Numbered from the stretch's first letter, positions 1 through 11,179 are shown. The stretch: DNA of 64,000 nucleotides from Isoetes taiwanensis (GCA_021234155.1 JAJEKV010000030.1:12522718-12586717); one strand, 5' to 3'. Made by a program: numbers and translations. Notes: generated by a model not told the origin, from the sequence alone.

Positions 1-2269
1 GGTACCGTAAAATGTGGTGGAAGTTTGTTCACTAAGCTTGCTAACCATTTCAAACAACCGAAAAAATTGTGGGCTTGTTACTAACTCACAAGTCGCATTG
101 ACTAATGCTATTCGAGAATACAAACAGCACTGAATAGTACTTCGTAGCAGATTTGTCAGGTGTGTAAGAATGCTATTCCGTATCACACTTATCCGTGAGT
201 GTTTGACAAGACGTGATTCTCAAGATCATTATACAGAAAAAACACAACCGATAGCTAGTTTCCACTTTTAAAAAGGAAAATTGAAGCCAGCCAGTATTCC
301 GCCAGAGATTTAGTCACAAACCGTGTTTCTTCCGGACATTATATATTTGTCAGACTGATTCACATAGCCAAAAACAATGGACAAAGCATGTGCAAGCGCT
401 GCCAGCACGCCTTTCTTTGGTTTTCTCGATTTGCTTTAGGCCAAAGTGTATTCCGTAATACACTTTGCCCATCAGCGAAGAGCAAGTGCGTACTCGAATA
501 CACTTTGCTCATCGGCGAAAAGGGGTATTCTAATACACTTTGCCCTCGGGTGAAGAGTGCGTATTCCGGAATACATTTTACGCCACGCTGGCGGGCAAAG
601 TGTATTCCGTATCACCCCTGTCGCCTCCCATAAAGTGGTCCTGACACACTTTGCACTGCTGGGTGAGCAGTGTATTCCGTATCACACTTTGTTTTTTTTA
701 CCGATGGGCAAAGTGTATTCGAATACATTTTGCTTGTAGTTTTGAGAACGCTGTTTTTACTAAAATCACACACTTTAGTCAGAATGTGACAACATTTTAT
801 GTTAAAAATTACTCATAAAGCCCAATTCTAGGCACAATCTAAAATCGAATTTCAGACCCATCAAACATTTTAGCTTCGTTTTCTGTCTCTTTCCTCGGCC
901 TTGTGGCATAAGATTAGCAAATGTTATTCGAATACAAATTTTTTGTATTGCCTTTAACATGGTTGTTTTAAACGCTTTCGCTAAGGGAAGAAGGAAGCAA
1001 GAGGGCATCAAAGAAATCTCATAAGCCTAAGCCGCCCACACCCAATAGAAAAAGCACAATCACGACACGACGGATCCGTATATTTACCAAAACTTTCAAA
1101 CCTAGCGGTTCGTGAACTGTGGGGGCAGATGAAAAATACGTAAAGATTAATCGACGCTTTTGCACGCCCCGTAAAGTGTCGGGTAATAAAAGGTAACGCC
1201 CGACTCCATGTTTAGTTAACCTTGGGACAATAAAGATGTCTCCGGAGGTTGCCGGACAAGGAGGCCAAACGGGAGGCTATCCTTCAAGACCTCCCAAAGG
1301 CTTCATTGTTGTGGACCTTGCATTCTTTAAAATTGTCCGGTGTGCAACCACCGCATCGTACAAATTTTTTTTTCACACTGCATTAAAACGAGCGTGTTCA
1401 TTAATTAATGCTTTTTTCCAAGACAAGCCGGTGACTTTTCTTTGTCCCGGTGAGTCCGAGCAATCGGGATGGAGAAAGATCGCAATCACCACCTCTCCTA
1501 GTTCTCGCTAGTTCTTCGTGGGAGGTCATCGATAAAGGTTTTGAGGAAGAAGAGGAGGAAGAACCCTCGCGGCCAAAGAAACTTAGGCGCCAAGAGAGAC
1601 CATAGCGCCAAAGAACCAAAGAAGAGGAAAACACGTTAAACTTGAAATCATAGAAGTCCCCCGAGGAACCTAAGAAGAAGAAGGGAAAGGGTAAAGCACC
1701 CTGTGTTGCTATTAAAGAAAAAAAGTTGATAAAACATCCGAAAAAATGGAAGAGATTAACCTACACAAGTTTGGCACAGGTGTCATTATTTGCCGATCAC
1801 TTCAATGAAGCTTCCTCCCAAAAAATGAAGCCGGTGAAAGGCCACTTCCAGGTTCGCAAAATTTGGCGCCGATCACTTGAGGAACCCGAAAGACGTAATA
1901 AGCGAGCAATCAAATGCTCATGTGGCCCCAATAGTTGTCCTTGTTAATGGGGACCGATTGCACAACCCCCGTGAGTATGACAGAGAAAAATGCCGACACC
2001 TACACTCACTCACGCCTTGGGAGGGAATCGCAGCTTCAAGGCAAGAAGGCAACTTACAAAGAAAAGAAGAAGCCGAGGTACCTCTCCGAGTCCCTCTATT
2101 GGTTTCACTGTGGTCTTCACAGATGAAGAAGCAAAATCGTTGCCAACACCTAACAATGCATTAACGAAAGTACAAACTAAAGATGAGCTTTGTCGACAAG
2201 ATCAGGTTTATGCGAAGTCACGTAATTTTTCAAGGAAAAGTGCACGGTGAGGACTGAAGAAGCCGGCGT
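1..2269 (+). pseudogene. Exon scraps upstream of a decayed methyltransferase gene
   Basis: There is no long open frame, but short stretches read like exons of a lysine-rich protein. Bases 1-81 are open in frame 1 (a Cys-Gly-Gly segment followed by a Lys/Pro-rich one). Bases 975-1110 give a Ser/Lys/Arg/Pro-rich segment. Bases 1120-1192 end at a good splice donor (AG|GTAACG, intron from 1193). Bases 1530-1600 give a run of glutamates followed by a basic patch, and 1670-1947 another Lys-rich segment. The frame changes between stretches and in-frame stops are present. I infer that these are the N-terminal exons of the decayed gene that continues at 2270, because strand and style match and nothing else intervenes. 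They could instead be unrelated low-complexity frames. No domain was recognised here. Confidence 0.35.
109..935. repeat. Cluster 1 of GTATTC..GAATAC palindromes (10 copies)
   Basis: Ten copies of a 12-14 bp palindromic core start near 109, 175, 448, 490, 525, 561, 602, 672, 715 and 924. The core is GTATTCGAATAC or a variant with CCG, CCGTA, CTA or GAG at the centre. In several copies the arms extend to CAAAGTGTATT..AATACACTTTG, giving imperfect hairpins of 24-30 nt. Spacing is irregular (35-270 bp), so this is not a simple satellite or a CRISPR array. No copy was noticed outside the first 4 kb of the window. Confidence 0.8.
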
Positions 2270-4542
2270 TTTCCTTTGGAGCTTAAAGAGGCGTGTGCCA
2301 TTGAATCTTTGCTGGCGAAATATGACGAGGCCAACAAAAGGCGATCTTTATTCCCCGATTAACCTGGTTCAGTTAGCTTTAGAGATGGCAAGGTAAGCAC
2401 AAAATGTATTCGAATAGCAAACCAACTATTTGGCGTGAAATCCGCTTGAAACGCGATTTGGGAACCTCAGGACCGATATTCACAATGTTCGATTTAGGGA
2501 GTTAAAGAGCAAGGGCAAGGAGACAGCCAAGAAAAAACCTGGGGCCGTGCAAAAAAAGAAATGACCATTACCGTCACGGGGAAATGCAGGGGCTTCTCCG
2601 GATTAATGCAGATTTTGGAAAGGCTTCTCCAAAAAGTTGTTGACAAGGAGTTTAGCCTAGAAGAAATGTCAAAGGAGTTACACAAGTAAGATCTCCCCGC
2701 CACAAACTTTACTCTTTAGGCGTTGGGAGTCCCAAAAATATCGTGGTAGATAGTGTATTCCGAATACACATACCTTTCTTCACTTGGGGCACCGTGGTAT
2801 TGGGAATACACAATGCCGTTCTAGAGACAAGCAATGTGTATTAGGAATACACATTGCCCATGTAAAGGAAGCCATGTGTGATCCTCGGAATACATGTCTC
2901 TTCTAAAAGGTAGGTATTCCGTATCACATTTGCTCTTCAGAGAAGCAATGTGTATTCTAATACACAATGCATTTTTGTTCGGTAACATCACGGGTTAACG
3001 GTTTGTATTCGAATACATTTAGCTTGACTTTTATTTGTTTTCTTCTTCTTTGCCTTGTTTCTTACTTTTTACTCATTGTTTCCTTAACGTCTTGCAGACC
3101 AAAGAACGTCATAACATGTCAAACATGTTTGATGGAGCGACTAAGCGATAGAGACATGGGAAAGGTGCAAGGAACTCTACCAGAGCCACTTCGACGCGGC
3201 GAATTGTGCAATATGCACCAAATTTTGAGGGTGGGTAAGTACTCTCAACATTACTCGCCTTTGCACACGATCTCCTTTACAGTTGTTGTCATGTTTTTCT
3301 CGAGCAAAAAGAAAAACAAAGACCTTCCGAGGGCTTCATGCATTTGGTTAGAAATAAAGACGGAAGAGAGGTCGTTAATCGAAAGAAGAACTGTTGAGTT
3401 AGAACCATCCGATTCACGAGAGATTCAAAGATGTTTGATCAAAACAATTTATATTCAATCATTCATGGTGATTACCACGAACCTAGTTCCGAACGGTTAA
3501 GCCACAGGACTTCACTTTGGTTATTGGTTGATCTTCCCTACGGGTTTAAGCTTAAAGGCGGCAGATATGACGACCAGCCCTTCAAATTTTTGAGTTTAAT
3601 GCTTTTATTGATGGAATCAAGCAGATCACAAGCGGCTAAACATTGGCGTTTAGTTACTTTCCATTCGAGCATGCGACCGGGCTTGGTAGAATCGACTTTC
3701 AAAAACCACTTTGGTTCTCGGTTCGGAGCGGGATATGAAAAACCTTGTTCGGTAAGTCTTATTCGCAATACGGTTACTTTTCTCTTTGATTCGTAGTGTA
3801 TTAGGAATAGTATTTCATACGGTTTTGAAGTGTGTTCTTGTTTTTGCTAAGTAAACATCACTTTAAATGTTTTACTAGGTACAAAGCGAACATCAACTAC
3901 CATGGTGGAGGACCAAGGTTTTTAGCAAAGGTAGAGTACCTTCATGTAGCTTATTGGAGTTTTGATGGGAAGAGGACCATGGAACACTTCAACATGCCTT
4001 TTGTCAAAACTTCTCAAACGTCCTTGAGTTTCCAGAAGTGTTACATAAATTCTGAGGACCAAGCGCACAAAGGCGGATTGTGAATCACTACGAGAAACCA
4101 CAAAAGCTCATCAACCATCTCCGGACATGTTCTCGCGTCCGGGAGATTGGGTGCTTGATGCTTTCTGGTTCCGTACTACTATCGCATGTGCACTTAAGAA
4201 TAACTGTGTAGCCGTGGATATTGATAAGGATGCTGTTAATTTTGTGAAGATGAGACTGGCTTGCCTTACCTGCTTTACAGGATGAACATCAAGAGCTAGG
4301 GGGCCAAGTCTTCATTTGATTATGCTAAACTAACGTCCTCGAGATACTGACCTCCATTCTCCGACTCACTAGACGATGAGGCAACCCTTTGCAGAGCTTA
4401 AAGAAGTAGCTTTAGCTACCATTCCAGAGGACAAGGAGGATACAAAACTCAAGTCTCCAAAGACAAAGGAGCAGAGATAAACCGAAGGGCGAGATGGCGA
4501 GAGCGCCAAAAGAATGAGGAGGACTATGATGTAGATCTTTGA
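2270..4542 (+). pseudogene. Decayed beta-class DNA amino-methyltransferase (N4-C/N6-A type), multi-exon
   Basis: Enzymes of this class move a methyl group from S-adenosylmethionine to the exocyclic amine of cytosine or adenine in DNA. The catalytic motif IV reads DLPYG at 3530-3544 (family DPPY) and is followed by GGRYDDQPF. An EKP segment lies at 4092-4100, and the SAM-binding motif I (PGDWVLDAF, then TT and VDIDKDAV) at 4139-4230. Motif IV before motif I is the beta-class order. Splice sites fit an intron-containing gene: donor 2393, intron 2686-3097, donor 3235, intron 3752-3878. The tail at 4378-4542 is acidic and basic and ends EEDYDVDL-stop. Frameshifts or stops occur near 2355, 2560, 3150, 3400 and 4082-4125, and motif IV has Leu for the first Pro. 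Liverwort sperm 4mC is known to be made by a plant enzyme of this kind, so it is a natural comparison. Product class is fairly sure; target base is not known. Confidence 0.65.
2406..3810. repeat. Cluster 2 of GTATTC..GAATAC palindromes (9 copies), mostly intronic
   Basis: Nine more copies start near 2406, 2754, 2797, 2838, 2880, 2914, 2952, 3005 and 3798. Seven sit in the predicted intron 2686-3097, one in the predicted intron 3752-3878, and one directly after the donor at 2393. Arms here are often GCAATGTGTATT..AATACACATTGC, a variant of the cluster 1 arms. None overlaps the recognisable methyltransferase motifs. Confidence 0.8.
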
Positions 4543-5132
4543 CTCTCGCATATTAAAATTATCATTATTTATTACAATGAATCTTCAATATTGATTTACA
4601 ACAATTTATTAAAACATAGTACTTTTTTTTTTTCCTTTCTATTCGGTGCTTGTTTTTGTAATGCTTTGGAGTCTCTTCAAGTCTATGCCTAAATTTAGCT
4701 ATTTTTTATGATTTTGTTTCATAAGTACAAAGTTTTAAGATCTAATAATGGGCCAAAATGGCATGAAAAAAATGCAAACCTCTAGAAATTCTTAACAACT
4801 ATCAAAAAAAGGCTTATTTTAGAAACTTGGTGTTTTTTAAAGGGAATCTTTGAAACGGGAGTGATGCAACACTCCTGTTTAATTTGCAATCGTGTTGTAT
4901 GTTACAAATTAAATTGTAAATGTATCAAATATAATTTCATATTTTCCACCACTTGTAATACCATAATTTTCCACGTCACCAGATGCCCCTTTCAAAGGTT
5001 TAGTTGTACGGAATATTTACAATTTAGTGCAATTATGTACAAAGTATGTAGAATATGCCACGGATGTGTGCAAAATTTTCTACGGGTCCAAACGTAATAT
5101 AAAAATGCTTGTGAGCATTTAATATACAAATA
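4543..5132. other. AT-rich spacer, no gene seen
   Basis: AT-rich sequence with T runs (4623-4634) directly after the methyltransferase remnant. It may include that gene's 3' flank, but no convincing polyadenylation signal or frame was recognised. Confidence 0.5.
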
Positions 5133-5139
5133 CAGCATA

Positions 5140-5706
5140 GAGAATAGAATAGAATAGAATATGTTTTTATCGTCCACGGAGACCAACTGGCCTATGGGAC
5201 CCAAGTACAAAGAGAGAGCAGCAGGTGTATTACTACGGGATTAAAACCCCGGCTTGAGGCGGTTTTCGGGAAAACCTTAGTAGCATTAAGGATCTTTGAC
5301 ATACCGCGACGCTTATATACATAATCACAAGTACAGTGAGGTTAATGTCGGACGAGGGGGCATAACCGAGTCAGCGTGATCCATTACCTCCTGAGTCTGA
5401 TCCCAACAAGCCCAGAGGGTGCTTTCAGTGGCTCATGAGGGGCCCGATGGGGCACAACTAACCGAGCATACCGAGGCCGGGATATGGTCGTGACGGACAA
5501 ACCGGAGGGCGTGACTTTCATCCTCAATGGCGCCCTATTGGCCGGCAGCCCGGACTCCGTCCTCACGCGGCCCGAATCCATCTCCCCTGTCTCAATGCGG
5601 AGGTGGTGTGCACTGCGAATGGAAGCAATCACCCGCTTTTTCATGGGTAGATGGGTGCCAGATAGTGGTGTGGGCCCCTCGTGGGCCATCAATAAATTAA
5701 AGAATG
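5140..5706 (-). mobile_element. 5'-truncated LINE copy with (TATTC)n tail
   Basis: On the minus strand the copy runs from about 5706 to 5140. It begins in the ORF2 C-terminus (MKKR start, then an R-I-E-T-G segment at about 5570-5650) and passes into a 3' UTR with a GGTTTTCCCGAAAACC hairpin (about 5260-5275). It ends GGTCTCCGTGGACGAT followed by a (TATTC)n tail at 5140-5162. The same 3' end recurs at about 10.4, 14.4, 29.2, 33.9 and 35.3 kb. A 7-bp direct repeat CAGCATA (5133-5139 and 5707-5713) is a plausible target-site duplication. The copy is frame-broken. Confidence 0.72.
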
Positions 5707-5713
5707 CAGCATA

Positions 5714-6836
5714 CATTTTTTCTAACATAAGAAAAAGCCAAAGAATGCAAAGATATAGGAAATTTTTTTCCTAGTTGCCCCTTTTGTTACTACCGGAATG
5801 TAATGGCCATCGATTATCTTCTTGTTGCATTAATGTTCATGTAATCAAAACACTAAGTACCCGTTTACGCCATGGCAAAGTGCAATGACAAGTGTGATGC
5901 AATTTTGAAGCTAAAGTATCTCTCCAAATATCGTGTGCCTAAATATCCTACTTAAATATCCCGCATGCCAAATCATCTAGAGTGCAACCACGATTGGTAT
6001 CGGTGGCATGTGGCATAGTCACCAAGTGTATCCCTATTTGCCATGTAGAAGATCCGGATGTAATCCTCGTAATGTCAAAGAGAACCATGAGTGTTGTTGA
6101 AGAGGTTTGAACACCCTGGCCCGGTCTACAATTTGGAAGCTTCTCTTTTGCTAGTTGATGAATAGTTATTAATCAGCTTCCACTCAAATCCATTCTCCTA
6201 CACTAGACGTGCTTTTTCATCCTCATACATGAGGAAACTAGCACGTTATATTTAGTGCTTGTGATATAGTGGATCTGGGCTTCTAGGAAAAAACATGACT
6301 TGCGCCTATTTTCTTGGAAAATTTGTCTTTTTCCAAATTTTTCTGTTCAAAGTACTTTCTTGGCCAATATTGCTCAGCGAATTTGAATTCTGCGCTCTCT
6401 GATCTCAATTTCCTTTGATCTGTTTGCTAGCCTTGTAGAGGCTAGCAATTCCTTTGATTCCCGGTTCCATGAGCTAGAGAGATGGATATAAAATTTTTGC
6501 CATTCCAATAGACTTTATTGCCATTCAGTAACTTGTAGCTCCCTTTCCAGCACTCCCTCTCAACTTTGGAACAAACTTATAACTCATCAAACATTTCATG
6601 AAGATCTCTTTTATTTTGAATACATATTTGTTCCAAGCTGCGAAGATTTTGAAGCTCAGATCATAGAATCTTGGTTGAAGGAATTTGTTGGAGACAAGAA
6701 TTATCCGACTACAGGAATTTTTTGAGTAAATTGTGATTGGAATGAGCACTACATTTATGTGAAGGTTTTTTCTGCTTAGTTTGATCAACTTAAATTGAAT
6801 GAACATATTAAGCTTTGTTGCAATTGAGAGGTAATT
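5714..6836. other. AT-rich spacer with one 9-bp-stem hairpin
   Basis: No gene recognised. A clean inverted repeat TTGCTAGCC/GGCTAGCAA lies at 6424-6432 and 6440-6448 with a 7-nt loop. The 93-codon minus-strand frame at 6525-6806 is AT-rich and resembles no protein I recognise. Confidence 0.5.
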
Positions 6837-8200
6837 TGTGACGTTCCAAGGGAATATACGCCATAAATACGTATATTCCTGGACCCGTCACCATACAAGC
6901 CTACCTAGGTAGCCTTGTATGCCTTGGATAAGTGGCAAGGGGTGCACATCTAAGTTAATTGCTTAACTTAGATAACCTTAGGATAAGGCCCATTTCCACA
7001 TGGCCTTATCCTATTGGAGCAATCACCGCGGCCTCATCCTAGTGGTGCCACGTGGCATCCCCGTGGACCCACACCTATATGAGCTCTAACCCTAACCCTA
7101 GACCTTTTTCCTCGACCTAGCACGAGCCCTCATCCCGTGCCCAAAACCCCGTTTCGAAAGCACTGCTCGGGTCATAGTTCAGCACGGAGCAAAGCAGACC
7201 CCGGAGGGTGTGTATGATCGTAGAGGGAGCAAGCCTTGAACCACGCCTAGGAGCATGGAGACGCTGTGGGATGGGATGGGAAGCGCCTCGAGGAGGTAGG
7301 TTGAGTAGAGTTCATGTTAGTTCATCCGAAGTTAGCACTCTGATGGGTTAGTGATTCGTGTCTAGAGTAGAGCCACCCTAGATCCTTTGTTGAACATCTT
7401 GAACCCTAATCAAGGAACCCTAACCGATAGTTAGATATGTATGATTAGGTTAAGATGTTCATATGATATTGTTCATGATGATTATGTGATGATGGTTGAT
7501 CATGTTGTTCCTCTTGTGTTGGGGCCGGGGGTAGAGACCTAGGGCCATATGTAGTATGCTCCTAGTGTAGATCCCTTAGTTCCTATTAGTTCTTACTTTG
7601 TGCATAGGAACCCTTGGGCTATGGAAGCTATGATGTGACTCAGCACCACACAACGGGGCTAGAGGCAAGATGGAGGGTGGATCCCCTGCCAGCGTATGGG
7701 CTTGGGGATCCCACGGTGGGCTAGGCTTATGGCCTGGTCACTTGTGTGGGCGAGCATGGGTCCGGAAACCTCCTAGGGCAATGGTGTCATGCCCTGCCTC
7801 TCAAGAGTTGCAAGTGTCGCCTTGGCTCTTGTTTTGGGGGTTCGGCTAGGGTGCAATCGTGTGTGCCGCCACGCGATTCTCTAGCCACTGAGTGGAGCCT
7901 CTAGACCGGGAAGGGGAGATGCAACCCTTCCTACCTGGTCGGACGGGGAGATGCAACCCGGAGTAGTCCCGATGGGTGATGCCATGGGATTGCGTGATCA
8001 GGAAGGTTAGAGTCATGCCACGCGGCTTGATCTAGCCCATCTGCAAAGTATGCAATGTGAGGGGCGGATGGAGTGGTCAACCCTAGCCATTGTCTTATGC
8101 CAGCCCCGCCATTGTTATGATTCTCGGCCCCGCTCTATCTTGAGGCCTATCGAGTCGACCGACTTCCCTTTCGTGTCGGAGCCACGGGTAGGAGCTCTCA
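6837..8200 (+). repeat. Long LTR-like repeat family, member 1
   Basis: This region shares blocks with 12.6-14.1, 21.3-22.4 and 23.9-25.1 kb. Shared blocks include a 'gtagagacctag' stretch near 7530, and one near 8045-8140 that reads gcaaagtatgcaa, then ggcggatggagtgg, then a Cys/Ala-rich segment ending gttatgattct. The left end TGTGACGTTCC and the right end of member 2 (ACGTCACA) form a TG..CA type inverted terminus, which suggests solo LTRs. No coding frame is shared between members, so they are annotated as repeats of uncertain class. The right end of this member is not defined. Confidence 0.45.
6851..7011. repeat. Four consecutive perfect-stem hairpins
   Basis: Four inverted repeats follow one another within 161 bp: GGAATATACG/CGTATATTCC (6851-6860, 6870-6879); CATACAAG/CTTGTATG (6892-6899, 6914-6921) around the 12-bp palindrome CTACCTAGGTAG; CTAAGTTAA/TTAACTTAG (6950-6958, 6963-6971); and GGATAAGGCC/GGCCTTATCC (6981-6990, 7002-7011). 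All four stems are exact. They sit at the presumed left end of the LTR-like repeat. Confidence 0.85.
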
Positions 8201-10114
8201 TGTTTTATGGCATATGATTATGTTCTTTGCATCTATGGATATGCGATTGAGCTACCCCTCGAGGTAGCATATTGTATTGTATTGCTAGTTCGACGTGTTA
8301 TGCTTCACTTTGTGATAGGAGCCCATAGGGGGAAGGGCGCCAAGACACCGCCGTGTCCCCTTCCCATACTGCTTGAGGAGGATTCCAGAGCGAGGGATAG
8401 AGGCGGAGGGCACAGGGGTTGATGAGCGGACGGGGATTTCCCTGCCGAGTGTACGGTAGGCGCAGTATGTTTTAGCGAGGGCGTCCACATAATTGGTTTC
8501 ATTTTAGTCCAATTCTTGCTTTCCCTCCTGCTTTTCTTTCAAATTTTCTTTCTCCTTTCTTTTGCGACAGAAATTTCTTTCTTCTATTACAGAAATTTTT
8601 CATATTGAAGTAGCTTCCAATGGCTGCCTGGAACCTAGCATCCGTGCCCCTGGACCATTTGCATGTGCCCTGTGCATCGTATCCTAGATATTTGTATTCT
8701 GCTAGTTCTTCCAATTTTGTCCCAATATACCTGAACGATCTGTGCCTATTCCTAGTGCTGGACGTAACTATTTTGGTTTTCGTGCACTGTTAGCCCTGTC
8801 CTTTCGCAGCATGATAGGTAACCCTGGTGTCCCCCAACGTGGGGGCGTCCGTATCCCCTTGCTGTTCTGCGATGAAACCTTGTAATGCATCTATGTATAT
8901 GCCGAATAGTGTCGGGGAGATGGATTTCTTAGACTAAATTTTACCTTTCAAGTTATGCACAAACTTGACACCTCAAGTTATATCTTAAGCATGTGCTTAG
9001 ATCCTAAACTCAACAGGGTCTTAAGCAAACAATTTTGACTGCATGTTTAAGATTGTGAGATAAAGCTGCATAATCTATATGACATCATGCTTAACATGGT
9101 GCATAATCCACATCGTACCATTGTTTTAATTGCTAGATAAAGTCGCATTATCTGTGAGACTCAAACATGAGCTAGAGGGGAACATATTTAAGTAAACTCC
9201 CCATGTGAATTCTTTTGCTCGCAGTTGTAACAATGCCTACGATTTGTTTTCAGCTCCTCGACAAGCAAGGGGACTGGATTCTTCCAATTTCGAAATGATC
9301 ACAGATGGGGTCAAGGAGTTCAATCTCGACTTTTAAGGCAAAATGAATGGACGAAGAAGCGACCAAGTCAAGTGGCCCTCAGATTGAGACTCTTCTCCCT
9401 TTTTGAGCTGCACCAAAAAAGGGGGTGAAGAGGAATACAAAGACAAACGCGACCAGTCCGCTTTCGTGGTCCAGCGCCTGTGGGGGCCCTCATCGATGCT
9501 CCCTTTCAGCGCCAATAGATGAAAGAAGCATATACCACCATTCAATCATCACTATGAGCTGCATATACCGCAAAGCATCTGGATTTAGACACTACACTAC
9601 ATTGGACTACAGAGTGCAATAGAAAATTATCTTTTTTGAAAAGAACCAGTGGCATTGAATAACTATCAATGCAGACATTAACAACAATAGATGTGGATCA
9701 TCTTACAAATATGTTATCAATAGACTCCCAGAAAATGAAAGATAATAAAGATGTTCTCAATAATATCTTTATTGACTTTTAAATTTAAGCTTGACAACGT
9801 TGGACACTGTTTCTAGTGCTTAGATATTTTCTTCTTAAGTTTAAGCAAAATTGAATGTGCAACTTTATTACAAATTATAACTCTTACCTATTAATAATGA
9901 TTGTTGTTGTCTTTGCTCCAACATTGTTGTACTTGCAGTAGCAACACCTTCTGGAGAGTTGGTGTGCTTCCCGTAGTAGAACTACTATAGACCAATGGAC
10001 CATTCATCTTTGAACAATCTTTTGGATCTTATCCTTCCAAACCTAGAATCTTCATACTCATCAATAAGTCAAAGTTACATGGTGGAAGTGTATGGGTCCA
10101 AAAGTTGCGGGGAG
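8201..10114. other. Spacer, no supported gene
   Basis: GC-richer to about 8900 and AT-rich afterwards. Short overlapping frames exist on both strands at 8200-8720 and 9330-9620, but none has a recognisable domain or supporting signals. Confidence 0.45.
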
Positions 10115-10533
10115 GACTCCAAGATCTTAGACCGAGAAGCCAGAAGCGAGACTATGTGCACGTTGCCCGATGCCGCCATGGGCTATTGAAGATGAAAGCC
10201 ATACTCTTCCTCGAAGTTGCCTTGCTTTTGAGATAATCCGGAATCATTTTTTGACCTTAGCATTCCATTCCATGCTTCCACAACTTCTCAGAGCACCATC
10301 TGTGCATGACTTGGCATTATACATACTTGAGGTTCTAGATAAACGCCCGCAATTATCGAGCCCCTCAAAGAGTCATTATCTCCGCTTGTCTAGTATCATC
10401 ATTACTGCAAAGGTTTTTCCCTTGAAAACCTTTCGAGGCAGGGGTTTTTTAATCCTAGTAGTAATGATTGTATGGGTCCCATGACCTATTGGTCTCCGTG
10501 GACGTTAAAAAATCTATTCTATTCTATTCTTCA
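10115..10533 (+). mobile_element. 5'-truncated LINE copy with (TATTC)n tail
   Basis: The plus strand encodes the degraded C-terminus of LINE ORF2 (about 10130-10345: a Cys-rich piece, then E-D-E-S-H-T-L, then S-V-H-D-L-A-L-Y-I-L-E-V-L-D). This aligns by eye with the copy at 35.5 kb (D-E-C-H-A-L ... G-S-Y-L-H-E-V-M-D-A-R). The 3' UTR has the perfect hairpin AAAGGTTTT/AAAACCTTT (about 10409-10431), then GGTCTCCGTGGACGTT and a (TATTC)n tail ending near 10533. Confidence 0.7.
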
Positions 10534-10719
10534 TAGGAAGGTTCATCTCCAAGTTCATTTGAAAGTTTCTTAGGAATGAGCTCGATTCTCCCAAAGATGG
10601 GTCTACTTCACAAAATTTCTATCTCACTCGGTGGTGTTTCATAAGACGGTAGTTCCTACACAACTACCTTGGGATTTTCCACGACAAATTTTGACTCAAG
10701 GAATCAAATATGATGTTTT

Positions 10720-11160
10720 GGAACCAAGTGGTTCATAATCTCTCACCCGAAGATTGATTTGTCCAATTTTGCCAAGTCATATTATGATCTTTTGACAATT
10801 CAAGATGAGCTGCCCCCAGCGGATAGATGGGCTTTACAGATGCCAGGAGATGAATGGAATCGAGATGTGGAAGTGGATATTGAATCCAATTTTGCCTCCC
10901 AAGACTCGCGACCTTATTAATGCAAATTGTGCACAAGTCCCTATGGATGCACACTTGGGTTCACAGAATAAAGCTTTCATTAGTGAAATATGTCCAATAT
11001 GGGGCCTTTGCCCTGAGACCTTGGAGCAGTGCATGTTGCTATGCGCAGAGACCCATATGGCACTGGGAAGGTTTATTCCACACTACACTGCACAATCAAG
11101 ATGTTCTTTTGGGCATACATCCCTTTTGGATGGTTGTAGATAAAGAGGTTAGCTTTCATC
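10720..11160 (+). pseudogene. L1-type LINE ORF2 C-terminal (zf-RVT) fragment
   Basis: The frame at 10860-11070 reads as the end of a plant L1 ORF2: W-K-W-I-L followed by L-P-P-K-T-R-D-L-I, and then C-P-I-W-G-L-C-P-E-T-L-E-Q-C-M-L-L-C. This is the zf-RVT pattern C..C..PETLE..LL.C, with one position of the usual CxxC changed. It belongs to a different LINE group from the neighbouring TATTC-tailed copy. The upstream reverse transcriptase is absent and the frame shifts near 10870. Family assignment rests on the motif alone. Confidence 0.5.
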
Positions 11161-11179
11161 TTTGTAAGGCACCGTGATG

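Noticed and set aside
109-3010. CRISPR-like array
   Set aside because: The repeats are short, variable palindromes with irregular spacing, in a eukaryotic setting.
1-4542. Integrated giant-virus segment, because of the methyltransferase and the palindromes
   Set aside because: GT..AG introns and the lack of any other viral hallmark gene favour a host-type gene. Kept only as a distant alternative.
5484-5774. Plus-strand open frame of 96 codons
   Set aside because: Antisense of the LINE ORF2 C-terminus, which matches other copies on the minus strand.
7082-7105. Interstitial telomere repeat (ctaaccctaaccctag)
   Set aside because: Only two units; too short to claim a telomere remnant.
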